64,000 nt of DNA from Bacilli bacterium. Lineage in GTDB: Bacteria > Bacillota_I > Bacilli_A > RF39 > UBA660. The position numbers were made by a program, and so were the translations under genes. This document shows positions 48,603-57,886 of the stretch, piece by piece. The notes beneath the pieces were generated by a model. That model searched no databases and was not told the DNA's origin. It worked only from the letters and a program-made list of their open reading frames with translations. The DNA lies in NCBI GenBank assembly GCA_900752905.1, contig CAADWX010000006.1, positions 33,457 to 97,456 on the forward strand, written 5' to 3'. Position 1 is the stretch's first letter, and each line of letters starts with the position of its first letter.

Positions 48603-50075
48603 TTATAATACACATTTCAATAAGAACATCTTAGTGGTATTATCTACCTGCAAACCAATAGAGCCCTTAACTTCATAACGAGCCATATCAATTTCAGTAG
48701 CCGCATGATTAGTATTAGGCAATCCCCAGCAAGCAGGAATATCAGTCATACCTTCGATAACTTTAGCTTTATAAGCCTGTCCTTTTTGACGTACTATACG
48801 AACATTCTGATTACCTTTATAATTACTCATATCAATTAAAGCAGCTTGATGAGAAGTAATAGGCAAGCCAGTAGTAGGATGAATCATACCATTTTGTTTA
48901 GCAGCTTCAGCATCAGTACCCTTATCGAAATAAGCATTATGAATAACAGTAATAGTATATCCATCTGGAGTTTTATACTTATTAAAGTAACGTCCATAAG
49001 AAAGACCATCACCATTATCTTGAATCATCTTTTCACCAAGAGGAGTAATAAATCCGTTTTCTTTAGCATCAGTTCTGATAGCCATTTCAAAGTCACGAAT
49101 AAATCCTTTACCGCCCATAAGAGCTACATTCTTATCGCCATCTTGAGTATCACGGTCAAGAACATCACCGATTGTACGTTCAAGTTTGTTAAGAGTCAGA
49201 ACTTCGCCATAAGTATCATAGTTAGATTCACGACAAATTTCTAACATACCAGCAGTACGAGGAATAGGTTTACCATTATCATGGTCTTTCAAAGGAATAG
49301 TACCATCAGGTAAACGGTTATATTCAGACTTCCACAAACGTTCTTCGTTCATTACTCTCATGTGCAAGTTGAACTGTCGCATCTCTTCGTTAATCCAAAG
49401 ATTAGAAGTACCACCATTATCATTTTGGAATTGATATTGAGTAACAACATTAGCAAGATTACCAGCTATTTCTTTAGAATAACGATAAAATTCAAGTTGA
49501 GAAGTCATTCCAGCAGGTCCCATAGTATTGCTTCTATTACCTTTAGAATAAGATTCAGAAACAGTAGGAGCACTCATTGCCCAATACATACCTTTAGCCA
49601 ACCATTGAGGGTCAACATAAGCATCAGGATTAGGAGAAGTAAGTTTCAAAAGATAAGCATAACCATAAGCAGATTCACCTAAGTCTTTCTGAATACGAAC
49701 TTGAGTAACACCATCAGGAGCAGTAAGACCATGTTGTTCAATAAACCAATGAGTAGAGAAGTGAACTTCAAATTCACTACCATTTTGACCCGGTTTAGTA
49801 ACAGCAGTATTAAAGTAAGTCACAAAGTCTGTAAACTTCATACGACCCATAGTTTTCCAAGTCCATTGTACAGTAGCAACATCTTTAATACCACGACTAC
49901 CTTGACCTTCAGTAATAAAACTTAAAGGAAAACGGTCATCATCCATACCATAATTATAAGTCAGAAAACTATTAATTTCTTCTGGCTTTTGAAGTTGAAG
50001 ATAAGCAATTGATTCTTCATTAGAATAACCTCTATCTTCATAACGAGTTTGTCCAATAACACGTAATGTTTTCAT
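48603..50075 (-). CDS. Major capsid protein
   Basis: This is a 490-residue protein starting MKTLRVIGQTRYEDRGYSNE. It forms the head shell of the virion, and size and style match crAss-like HK97-fold capsid proteins. Codons end in T/C more than in other genes, consistent with the most abundant virion protein. It follows portal and scaffold-like genes, the usual order for capsid assembly. No cleavage site is evident. Confidence 0.82.
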   Translation of the reverse strand: MKTLRVIGQTRYEDRGYSNEESIAYLQLQKPEEINSFLTYNYGMDDDRFPLSFITEGQGSRGIKDVATVQWTWKTMGRMKFTDFVTYFNTAVTKPGQNGSEFEVHFSTHWFIEQHGLTAPDGVTQVRIQKDLGESAYGYAYLLKLTSPNPDAYVDPQWLAKGMYWAMSAPTVSESYSKGNRSNTMGPAGMTSQLEFYRYSKEIAGNLANVVTQYQFQNDNGGTSNLWINEEMRQFNLHMRVMNEERLWKSEYNRLPDGTIPLKDHDNGKPIPRTAGMLEICRESNYDTYGEVLTLNKLERTIGDVLDRDTQDGDKNVALMGGKGFIRDFEMAIRTDAKENGFITPLGEKMIQDNGDGLSYGRYFNKYKTPDGYTITVIHNAYFDKGTDAEAAKQNGMIHPTTGLPITSHQAALIDMSNYKGNQNVRIVRQKGQAYKAKVIEGMTDIPACWGLPNTNHAATEIDMARYEVKGSIGLQVDNTTKMFLLKCVL

Positions 50076-50094
50076 CTACAAATTTACTATTATG

Positions 50095-51405
50095 TTAATA
50101 ACCAAAACGCTCATCTTTCAGAACGTCTTTTTTACTGTCAGGTTTAGTTATTTTAATAGCTCCTTTTGTAGATTTACGTTGACTAGCAGTAAGTTTCAAC
50201 TTTTTAGCTTCTTTATCAGAAACAGCCATTTCTATCAAACTATCATAACCTTTACCTGTATATTTAAGCCAAGCCTTAAGCAGTTCTTCATCGCGTCTTT
50301 CAGCAGGAGATAACTTCATTAAATCATTTTCATAACGAGAAAGTCCTTTATCATCAACTTGATAAACATAATTGAAGAAATCTTCTGGAGTAGTAGAAAT
50401 TTGTTTTCCATTACGTTCAATAATAACAGTTTCAGGAATACGATAACCAGCAATTTGTCGTTTATCAATACATTCTTTAACTCCATTCCAAAATTCCACA
50501 AGTTGTTTCTCTTCTTCTGCTTTAACTCGCATAGCTTCTTTAGCATTAGCTTCACGCATTTCGTTATCAGCTTTCTGAAGAGCTTCAAGTTCTTCTTTAG
50601 CAACATTGAAAAGTTCATTACTATCTTTAAGATATTGAATATACTTATCAACATTACCACGACGATTAAATTCCTTAAACGCCTCACGAACAATAGCTTC
50701 TTGTTGACTTACATTATTTTCATCTACTTCAATACCGCTTCTATCTCGAAGTTCACCAAAGCCTTCAAATGAATTACCATTTGCAACATAATAATTAAGA
50801 AAATCACCAACGATAGGATAATCTTCAAATAACTTATTAACACCAGCTTGAGCAAATTCATCACGTTTTAAATCAATAACGGATTGAATATAACTTGCAA
50901 CTCCTTGAGGAGTATTATCAAAAGTAACTGCTTTACCATCTTCCGAAGTAACAGAAACACCTACAAGTTCTTGAATTGATTTAACATCAATAGTATTTTC
51001 TTCTTTAGTATCTTCTACTTCAAATTCTTTAAGATAAGCAGCAACTTCATTTTTAGCTTTAAAGATATTACCTTTATCGTCAATAAGATTACCGTCTTTA
51101 TCAACAGTATATTTATTATCTCCATCTTCGATAATAGTGCCTTCTTCTAAACCATGTTCAGCATCAGCGTCATTCGCTTTACTAGTAGGCTGACCCCCCG
51201 TGGAGGATGGAGATTGGTCATCTTTATTAGCATTAGTCTTACTATTCCCATTTCCATTATTACCACCAGTAATATCATCAATAGGATTACCATCAGCATC
51301 TAACTGCCCTGTTTTACCTGTATCAAGGTCTGTAATGTCGTCAGTAGGTTTTCCATCACCATTAGATGTTTCACCATTAAAACCAAAACTATCAAAATTA
51401 GGCAT
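50095..51405 (-). CDS. Scaffold-like protein before capsid gene
   Basis: This is a 436-residue protein. An acidic, disordered N-terminus (residues about 1-110, DITDLDTGKTGQLDADGN) contains one dispersed-element copy (SPSSTGGQ). A long helical, charged region follows (residues about 230-310, NVAKEELEALQKADNEMREA). The basic C-terminus ends in KKDVLKDERFGY. The helical acidic layout and its place immediately before the major capsid gene fit a scaffolding/assembly protein. This is inferred from position and composition. Confidence 0.62.
   Translation of the reverse strand: MPNFDSFGFNGETSNGDGKPTDDITDLDTGKTGQLDADGNPIDDITGGNNGNGNSKTNANKDDQSPSSTGGQPTSKANDADAEHGLEEGTIIEDGDNKYTVDKDGNLIDDKGNIFKAKNEVAAYLKEFEVEDTKEENTIDVKSIQELVGVSVTSEDGKAVTFDNTPQGVASYIQSVIDLKRDEFAQAGVNKLFEDYPIVGDFLNYYVANGNSFEGFGELRDRSGIEVDENNVSQQEAIVREAFKEFNRRGNVDKYIQYLKDSNELFNVAKEELEALQKADNEMREANAKEAMRVKAEEEKQLVEFWNGVKECIDKRQIAGYRIPETVIIERNGKQISTTPEDFFNYVYQVDDKGLSRYENDLMKLSPAERRDEELLKAWLKYTGKGYDSLIEMAVSDKEAKKLKLTASQRKSTKGAIKITKPDSKKDVLKDERFGY
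51192..51212 (+). repeat. Dispersed GC-rich hairpin element, copy in scaffold-like gene
   Basis: The sequence GACCCCCCGTGGAGGATGG is read as SPSSTGG in the disordered N-terminus. Confidence 0.9.
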
Positions 51406-51436
51406 AACTCTTTGTTTTTAATTAATTACTATATCA

Positions 51437-51444
51437 CAAATATA
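51437..51444 (-). promoter_or_regulatory. Bacteroides-type -7 box before capsid operon
   Basis: On the minus strand TATATTTG (51444-51437) matches TAnnTTTG, about 32 bp upstream of the scaffold-like ATG. A clear -33 TTTG was not seen. It would drive scaffold and major capsid genes separately from the portal transcript. Confidence 0.6.
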
Positions 51445-51667
51445 AACTATAATAATAATATGAGTTTTACTTGTATCGTTAAAATATGTTCACCTTTAAA
51501 CCGATTTGCCGACTAACATACTATTGCTAACTAGGATATTTATTACTGATAACCTATCCTGTCGCTTTCAGAGAAGCCGTGTATGAATCAAATTTTATCA
51601 TAATGATTAATCTATCACGAAATGAATAAAGTGCTTAAAATGAGCTTAAAATGGCTCATGTGGGTAA

Positions 51668-51715
51668 AGAAAAATGAAAATGGGCTGAACCTACTTTCAC
51701 AAGCAAGTCCAGCCC
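51668..51715 (-). terminator. Terminator after portal gene
   Basis: On the minus strand GGGCTGGAC, a 16-nt loop and GTTCAGCCC are followed by ATTTTCATTTTTC. The stem ends 32 bp past the portal stop, so it separates packaging genes from the capsid operon. Confidence 0.75.
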
Positions 51716-51746
51716 TATTATGAACAAAAATTATAAGTCCAGTCGA

Positions 51747-54158
51747 TTATTTACTTTTACTATCATAACGATTTTTATTCGTTTTTGCAATCTTGACTTT
51801 ATCATCACTTTCTTTAAGTTTAACAGCTAATTCTTTTTCTTTAAGTTGCGCTTCAACAGAAGTCTTTTGAGCATCTAAACTAAGTTTACTACGTTCAAGA
51901 TTAAGTCTAGCATTTTCCATACGTTCTTCAGCTTGACTCTTTTCAGCATCACTAAGACCATTATCAAAACTCATAATATTAGCATTTGCTTTCATAGCTT
52001 CAATCTGACCATCAAGATATTTTTCAACTCTAATAGTTTCTCTATCTTGTTCTGCTTTTCTATCAATCTTAGCAAGTTCAAATTCTTGACGAAGTTGTTC
52101 TGTTTGTTGAGAAACACGTTCAACATCAAGTTCATGCTCACGTTGAATATTTTGATACTTATCAATAAGTTTACTAATTTGAGCAACATTATCTCCACGT
52201 ATAGCAGCATTAGCCATATCCATATTACCATTCTGAGCAGCACTAAATGCAAGCTGTTTATATTGTTCAAGTTTCTCGCGTTCTTTAACAGAAGTTTTAC
52301 AAGTAACAATATAATTAGCAAATATATGACTATTAACATCAAGACTTAAATATCTAATATCACCATCTTTAGTTTTATAAGAAGTATTAAGACCATCAAT
52401 CCAAGCAAGTTTAGTATAATCCATTTCAGCTTGATAATCTCGTTCTCTCATTTTATCAAATATAAATTCAATAATAACAGAACCCATACTTCCACGAATA
52501 ACTGCTTCATCAGTAACTCCTTTACCAGCACTATTAGCAATCTCACCATAACGTTGTGGAGTCATATCACATTCCATTTTAGCAGTCTGTTCAATCTCTT
52601 GAATAAGTTGTCCAAGTTCAGTAATATAATTATTCATTCGACTTTCAAGATAACGAACATTTTGCGCTTTAACAAGATTAGCATCATCTTCATCATCAAT
52701 ATAAAGCACCCCATCAGCAGCCATACGATATATAGTTTCAGCAGGTTTTTTACCAAGAAGAGATTTAGCAATCATAAGAACATTCATCTTATTTTTAGCA
52801 ATAGCCATTTCTCTATGATAAGAAACTATATTACGAAATACTTGATAAGGAATAACTGTATCTACAATACTAAATCTTCCAAAACCAGGCAAAAGTTCTG
52901 CAATACCATTATAAGGAAGTTTACCATTCCTATTGTAAGCAATAGGACGAGCCTTATAAGGATATATACTTGTAGCACGAGAGCCAATTCTAACGCTCTC
53001 ATAAACTTGCGGACGCCACACCCATTCAATACTAATATCACCACCAGCAGGGTTAAACTGATAAGTTTCATCAACAATTCTTGTTGTAACAAATGCTCCA
53101 TTACTATATGTAAGAATACCTTCTTTTATTTCACCTCTCCAAACAGTATGCCAAACTTCAAATAAACCATTATTAGCATCACGAGCCATTATATTAGTGT
53201 TCTTAATATGTTGTAAATCATCTTTATTAAATTTACTACATATATCACCAAAATAATACATATATTTATCCCAATTTAAAAGTGCTCTATCACTAGAAGT
53301 AGTAGCACTATATTGATAATATGTATCAAGAGCTTCACGTTCTTTTTCAGAAAGATATTCATAAAATTCATCTATAATTTGCTGTTTAGTTAGCATACGA
53401 CGTTCAGCAAACATATCATAATCTTCTGCAAACATACTATCGTTAGGAACAGGAAAAGCATCTCTAACACTAACAACACGTTTAATTAATTGATTACCTA
53501 CAACATCTCTATATGTATAACAAGCTCCAAAAGCAACAAATTCAAAATAAGCTCTAGCATATATAGTAAAAGCATCAGTTAAATCATCAATAACATTAAT
53601 TAAATCTTGACCTTGAGCACTAATATCATCAATAAAATTTTCATTAAATTCTTTAATAAAAGCTTCAATATCAACAGCTTGTTCAGGATTAAATTGTTCA
53701 GGATTATTACCTTCATTAACAAACTGCATATAACTTTCTTGTATTTTCTTAGCAACAGCTTGTTCTGCAAGCATCATAATTTGTTTACCAAGTTCAGCAT
53801 CTCTAGCAAATACAACTTCTGGATTATTAGCTCCAACAATAAAATCATGCGGATTTTTAATATATTCACCAATATATCTTCTAATAATACCTTTCATCAT
53901 ATCATAATTACGCATAGTAGCTGGAAAACGAGTTAAATTCTCATCTTTCTCATTATAAGGATTAAGAGTTTTTCTATAATATTCTCTAGGAATATTACCA
54001 AGAAGGATATTAAACTTTTCTTCTACATTAAAATCAGCTTTACAAGCAATACCAGCTTCTATAACGTAATCACAGCATTTAGCATACCAATCAACTTCTT
54101 GTTTTTCAGCATAACTAACATGCTGATTAGGGAAATCAAGTCTACCAAAATTATACAT
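51747..54158 (-). CDS. Portal protein
   Basis: This is an 803-residue protein between TerL and the scaffold-like gene, the expected place for a portal. A long helical C-terminus (residues about 670-790, ELDVERVSQQTEQLRQEFEL) forms the crown-type region of podovirus portals. The N-terminal half is mixed alpha/beta. The portal ring is the DNA entry pore and joins to the tail. Evidence is order, length and style. Confidence 0.78.
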   Translation of the reverse strand: MYNFGRLDFPNQHVSYAEKQEVDWYAKCCDYVIEAGIACKADFNVEEKFNILLGNIPREYYRKTLNPYNEKDENLTRFPATMRNYDMMKGIIRRYIGEYIKNPHDFIVGANNPEVVFARDAELGKQIMMLAEQAVAKKIQESYMQFVNEGNNPEQFNPEQAVDIEAFIKEFNENFIDDISAQGQDLINVIDDLTDAFTIYARAYFEFVAFGACYTYRDVVGNQLIKRVVSVRDAFPVPNDSMFAEDYDMFAERRMLTKQQIIDEFYEYLSEKEREALDTYYQYSATTSSDRALLNWDKYMYYFGDICSKFNKDDLQHIKNTNIMARDANNGLFEVWHTVWRGEIKEGILTYSNGAFVTTRIVDETYQFNPAGGDISIEWVWRPQVYESVRIGSRATSIYPYKARPIAYNRNGKLPYNGIAELLPGFGRFSIVDTVIPYQVFRNIVSYHREMAIAKNKMNVLMIAKSLLGKKPAETIYRMAADGVLYIDDEDDANLVKAQNVRYLESRMNNYITELGQLIQEIEQTAKMECDMTPQRYGEIANSAGKGVTDEAVIRGSMGSVIIEFIFDKMRERDYQAEMDYTKLAWIDGLNTSYKTKDGDIRYLSLDVNSHIFANYIVTCKTSVKEREKLEQYKQLAFSAAQNGNMDMANAAIRGDNVAQISKLIDKYQNIQREHELDVERVSQQTEQLRQEFELAKIDRKAEQDRETIRVEKYLDGQIEAMKANANIMSFDNGLSDAEKSQAEERMENARLNLERSKLSLDAQKTSVEAQLKEKELAVKLKESDDKVKIAKTNKNRYDSKSK

Positions 54159-54176
54159 ATCTTTATTTGTTTAATC

Positions 54177-56432
54177 TTAAAACCATTGTCTATTAAAAAT
54201 ATCTGTTTTATCATTTTCTTCTGTAACTTTCTTACGACTAGCAAGTTCTCGCTTACCTTTAATATCAATAGACTTCCAATATATACCTAAAAGTATAAGA
54301 CTAGATATACGGTCAAAGTTACCTTCAGCATTAAACTTTTTAAGTTCAAGAATTGTTTGATAATCAAGAAATCTTTCAAAAACATAAATATCTTCTCCAA
54401 ATTCATTCTTACCAATAACTTCATATAAGAACTCTTTAAGAAGTCGAAGACCATCTAGTTTCTTAGGACCACTACCAATATTATAACCATAACTAGTACT
54501 AACTTTTTCTTTAACAGCAGAATCCCAAACATATAAAGGTTCATAACCTAGATATTTAGTAGCTTTCCATTTACGAAAATTAGAAACAGTTTCACCACGA
54601 TTTATTTCTACAAGTCCAGTACCAATACAATTATACCATTTACATAGTCTATAAAACTTTTCATCAGCTTCTTCTAGTCTTTCAGTACGTCCATAATATG
54701 CAGCACATAGTTTAGGTTTAAATCCATTACGTTCTCTAGGCATTTCAATAACAAATATACTATTATGAGAATGTCTATCAGTAATTTCTTTTTTATCCTT
54801 ATCAATACCAACAGGGTCATAAACTGCAACATAAGTACCAGGAAGAATACTTCTTACAAGTCTATCATTAATATATGTTTCTTCATATTCTGGAGCAAAC
54901 CAAACTCTTATACATCCATGAGGGTCTTCATTACCACGTCTAGGAACTCCTTGAATATAATCATAAGTTTTCATATCAGGATTTTCAATTCTTATACGAG
55001 CATTAGATTTAAAATAAATCTTTTTAGTTCCATCTTCAAATAGTTCACCATCAGTATAAAACTTATAACTATTATCAACTCGAAGTTTATCTTCAAATTT
55101 ATTAAGAGCTTCACTACTAAATATATTTTCACTAGCACTACTAAAAGATTCAGCAGGAAATAAAGCCCGTTGACCAAGATAATTAAGATATTCTGCAAAA
55201 GTCTTAGCAGTCTTTTTCTTTTCAATTCTTTCTCGTGCAGCAAGCTGAAGCCCTATTCGTAGATTACTATTTCCATCTTCATCAAATCCTTTAACTCCAT
55301 CTATCTCTCCTTCAAGACCCCAAGCATAAGATTTAAAGAATCCACAAACTTCATTACGAGCATCATTATCAAAAACATTTTCAAAAGCCATAAATCCAAA
55401 TGCTCTAGGATTATAAAAGTTTTGTTCAAATATTTGCATATTAGCAGCAGTAGCAGTTCCCCAAGCCATAAGAGTACCAGTAGTACGAGTACCAACAGTC
55501 ATTGTAGGTTCAGTTACATTCATAAACTCATCAAAATTCTGCATTGTAGATAACTCTTCAACTTTAATTGTAACAGCATCTTTACCAATAGCACAGTCAG
55601 GATTATTATTAGCACTAACACTTAAAAGAGAACTAGACCAACTATCATCAGCTTCAACTCCATTTTTCATACGATAACCAAGTTTAAAACTATCAGTAGT
55701 AGGACTATATATACCTCTTTTAAATGGAGTCTTTTCTTCAAAGAACTTTAAATTATTAACAGCAAAATCACTTAAACCTCCTTGTTTAATTAAATACTTA
55801 TTATCAGCTGCAACATGAATAACAACCTTATGTTTAGATAAGTTAACTTCATTAGAACTATCAGCAGCCATAATATAAGAAAAACCTCCACGTCTAGTTT
55901 TATCAATAATAAGATGTAAACCATTACGTCTACAAAATTCTATAATTTGCCAAGTCCAAAATTGAGCATCAATAAAACTAGGAAAACTATAAATCTTTTT
56001 AGCAGTAGCCCCATGTTCAGTAACAATAACAGATGACTCATCTGTACGTTCCATACGAGTATAATTAAGAAAATTATAATGACCACCTGTTATCCAAACA
56101 TCTTCTATACTTCCATCCGGATTTTGCCAACAAGGAGCAGAAAAACCATTACGTCGTCTATCACATTCTCTACGTCTAAATTGTCTATGAGGAATACTAT
56201 CAACTTTAAATTGAGTATATTTACCTGTGGCTTGATATGTTCTAGCAGCTTCATTAAAAAGTTCAGTATTAACAAATTTGCCAGGTCTAATATTTAAAAG
56301 AAAACCACCACTATCTCCAATTAAAAAGTTATTATGAGGGTCATACCATCCACAATCACTAGCTTTCTTATACTTTTTCTCTTTATCAGGTTCTTCAATG
56401 TATTCTAGAAAAGGATATTTACCATCAGCCAT
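54177..56432 (-). CDS. terL: Terminase large subunit (TerL)
   Basis: This is a 751-residue protein. A Walker A-like loop (DKTRRGGFSY) lies near residues 177-186. A Walker B-like strand (AVTIKVEEL, with the acidic pair at residues 292-293) belongs to the ATPase that drives packaging. Residues about 535-545 (AVYDPVG) carry the first acidic residue of the RNase H-fold nuclease, and FDRISSLILLG near the C-terminus supplies a later one. It is followed directly by the portal gene, as in packaging modules. The nuclease cuts concatemers during DNA packaging. Confidence 0.85.
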   Translation of the reverse strand: MADGKYPFLEYIEEPDKEKKYKKASDCGWYDPHNNFLIGDSGGFLLNIRPGKFVNTELFNEAARTYQATGKYTQFKVDSIPHRQFRRRECDRRRNGFSAPCWQNPDGSIEDVWITGGHYNFLNYTRMERTDESSVIVTEHGATAKKIYSFPSFIDAQFWTWQIIEFCRRNGLHLIIDKTRRGGFSYIMAADSSNEVNLSKHKVVIHVAADNKYLIKQGGLSDFAVNNLKFFEEKTPFKRGIYSPTTDSFKLGYRMKNGVEADDSWSSSLLSVSANNNPDCAIGKDAVTIKVEELSTMQNFDEFMNVTEPTMTVGTRTTGTLMAWGTATAANMQIFEQNFYNPRAFGFMAFENVFDNDARNEVCGFFKSYAWGLEGEIDGVKGFDEDGNSNLRIGLQLAARERIEKKKTAKTFAEYLNYLGQRALFPAESFSSASENIFSSEALNKFEDKLRVDNSYKFYTDGELFEDGTKKIYFKSNARIRIENPDMKTYDYIQGVPRRGNEDPHGCIRVWFAPEYEETYINDRLVRSILPGTYVAVYDPVGIDKDKKEITDRHSHNSIFVIEMPRERNGFKPKLCAAYYGRTERLEEADEKFYRLCKWYNCIGTGLVEINRGETVSNFRKWKATKYLGYEPLYVWDSAVKEKVSTSYGYNIGSGPKKLDGLRLLKEFLYEVIGKNEFGEDIYVFERFLDYQTILELKKFNAEGNFDRISSLILLGIYWKSIDIKGKRELASRKKVTEENDKTDIFNRQWF

Positions 56433-56438
56433 AATATT

Positions 56439-56861
56439 TTATTTAACTAGTAAACAAACAACAAAAGCGATAGCGCAAATAGCACCACCGCTTACCAAAT
56501 ATCTATTCTTACGTTTAATACGTTCAATAGACTTATTTAAATTATCATTTACTTTATTACTATTATCAAGATTACTTTGTAAAGTTTCAACTTCTTTATA
56601 AAGAGCATTATATTTAATCTTATGAAGATTAATTATACTATCTTGTTCATTAATAATATCTTTATAAAGTTTAGCTTTAATAATTTTAGTATTAGCAATC
56701 TTAATCATATTAATAGGAACAAGAACAGTTGTATCAGTAGTGTTGACTCCCCGTGGAGGATGCACTATATTATCAATCTCACTCTGACACCAACTTCTTG
56801 AATAACTCCCAAGAAGCACTATCATTAAGACTAATAACTTTATTTTCAATATTTTTCTCAT
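56439..56861 (-). CDS. Spanin-like protein with signal peptide and C-terminal membrane helix
   Basis: This is a 140-residue protein. It has an N-terminal signal peptide (MRKILKIKLLVLMIVLLGSY), then a periplasmic coiled coil (residues about 65-115, IINLHKIKYNALYKEVETL), then a C-terminal hydrophobic segment (VSGGAICAIAFVVCLL). It overlaps the next gene by 83 bp in another frame. A dispersed-element copy, read as HPPRGV, lies right after the signal peptide. With its partner it likely disrupts the outer membrane during lysis. A unimolecular or two-part spanin is inferred from layout only. Confidence 0.6.
   Translation of the reverse strand: MRKILKIKLLVLMIVLLGSYSRSWCQSEIDNIVHPPRGVNTTDTTVLVPINMIKIANTKIIKAKLYKDIINEQDSIINLHKIKYNALYKEVETLQSNLDNSNKVNDNLNKSIERIKRKNRYLVSGGAICAIAFVVCLLVK
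56746..56762 (+). repeat. Dispersed GC-rich hairpin element, copy in spanin-like gene
   Basis: The sequence ACTCCCCGTGGAGGATG is read as HPPRGV, immediately downstream of the signal peptide. The stretch lies just outside the overlap with the neighbouring gene. Confidence 0.88.
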
Positions 56862-57057
56862 GTTCTTTTAATTTATAAACTATACTTTCTCTTTCAGCTA
56901 TAACTAACTGTATAGAATCAATCCGAATATGATTAATAGCAGTGTCACTTTTATTATATGAATTGGCTTCTACACTAAAACGACTTATTGATAAATACAA
57001 AGTTAAACACAAATTGATAATCGCTATTATAAATATCGCTATCAGCATCTTCTTCAT
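56779..57057 (-). CDS. Inner-membrane spanin-like protein
   Basis: This is a 92-residue protein with a single N-terminal hydrophobic segment (MLIAIFIIAIINLCLTLYLS) followed by a charged coiled coil (residues about 45-80). Its end overlaps the 140-residue spanin-like gene by 83 bp in another frame, as in nested Rz/Rz1 pairs. It lies directly after the muramidase gene. The pairing is inferred from topology and overlap. Confidence 0.6.
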   Translation of the reverse strand: MKKMLIAIFIIAIINLCLTLYLSISRFSVEANSYNKSDTAINHIRIDSIQLVIAERESIVYKLKEHEKNIENKVISLNDSASWELFKKLVSE

Positions 57058-57076
57058 AATTCTATACAGTATTAAG

Positions 57077-57505
57077 TTAATCTTTTATTTCTATAAGTTT
57101 ATTAAGTAAATCAAGATTCCATCTACCAGTTTCTTTAAGCCCAAGAACTCTTTGAGCCATCTTAATAGCAGCAACTTGACCACAATTTACATTAGTATCA
57201 AATAATTGTTCAGCAACTCTTTGACTATTAAAATCATCAAGTTCAAATACATCCCAATAACCTATTTTATATTTTTGCCAAACAAGTTTTTGAAGTTGAA
57301 CATCATTATCAAGGTTAGACTTAAATTCTTTACTACCAACAGTATAGTGTTTCTTATAAGAATCAATCATAGTCCAACCTTGCCAAGTAGGATTATATTT
57401 ACGACTAATACCTCTATAAGTTTCACCACCAGCATCATCTTTATCGTTTACATAACCACCTTCTTTTATAGATAGTTTTTTAAAAGCATCTCCAAAGTAA
57501 GCCAT
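57077..57505 (-). CDS. GH108-type muramidase endolysin
   Basis: This is a 142-residue protein. The N-terminal signature EGGYVNDKDDAGGETYRGIS (catalytic Glu at residue 15) and the following YNPTWQGW are characteristic of glycosyl hydrolase family 108, which cuts peptidoglycan glycan strands. The rest (GQVAAIKMAQRVLGLKETG) forms the family's helical second half. It is short and without a signal peptide, so it needs a holin. It sits with spanin-like and lipoprotein-like genes in a lysis cluster. Confidence 0.88.
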   Translation of the reverse strand: MAYFGDAFKKLSIKEGGYVNDKDDAGGETYRGISRKYNPTWQGWTMIDSYKKHYTVGSKEFKSNLDNDVQLQKLVWQKYKIGYWDVFELDDFNSQRVAEQLFDTNVNCGQVAAIKMAQRVLGLKETGRWNLDLLNKLIEIKD

Positions 57506-57535
57506 AATTTAATTTATATAAGTATTATTACTATA

Positions 57536-57886
57536 TTATTCTTCAAGAGTTCTACGAATCCAACCTCTAAGATATTTGATATTATTTCCTTTTCCTGCAA
57601 TATCATTATAATATCTAATACGTTCAAGTTTATATTTAGCTACAAAATAATCAGCACTAATTGTAGTATCAGATTTATAAGCGTTAAGAGAATCTTGAGT
57701 TCTACGAAGTAATTCTTTAGTTAGAACTAATTCATTAACAGCAGTAGAATCAGTAACAGGAATATAACGAATTTCAGGAACAGGAATAATACGTTTAGCA
57801 CATCCGCTAGATAAACAAATAGCAAATATAACTAAAACAATAAAACCAATAATTACTCCAATTAAATTGTCTTTATTTAATTTCAT
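57536..57886 (-). CDS. Lipoprotein-like lysis-cluster protein
   Basis: This is a 116-residue protein with a hydrophobic N-terminal segment (IGVIIGFIVLVIFAICLSSG) ending in a lipobox-like SSGC. A periplasmic helical part follows, ending in basic residues (YLRGWIRRTLEE). It overlaps the nuclease gene's stop by 4 bp (ATGA). It could be an outer-membrane lysis lipoprotein; no close match is recognised. Confidence 0.55.
   Translation of the reverse strand: MKLNKDNLIGVIIGFIVLVIFAICLSSGCAKRIIPVPEIRYIPVTDSTAVNELVLTKELLRRTQDSLNAYKSDTTISADYFVAKYKLERIRYYNDIAGKGNNIKYLRGWIRRTLEE

Larger units (their letters stand above)
51406..51746. other. 340-bp non-coding stretch between portal and capsid operons
   Basis: The stretch holds a predicted promoter (51437-51444) for the capsid operon and a terminator (51668-51715) after the portal gene. 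A middle segment at about 51500-51600 is richer in GC than its surroundings, with AGGATAT/ATCCT inverted arms. I see no gene or tRNA in it. Confidence 0.6.
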
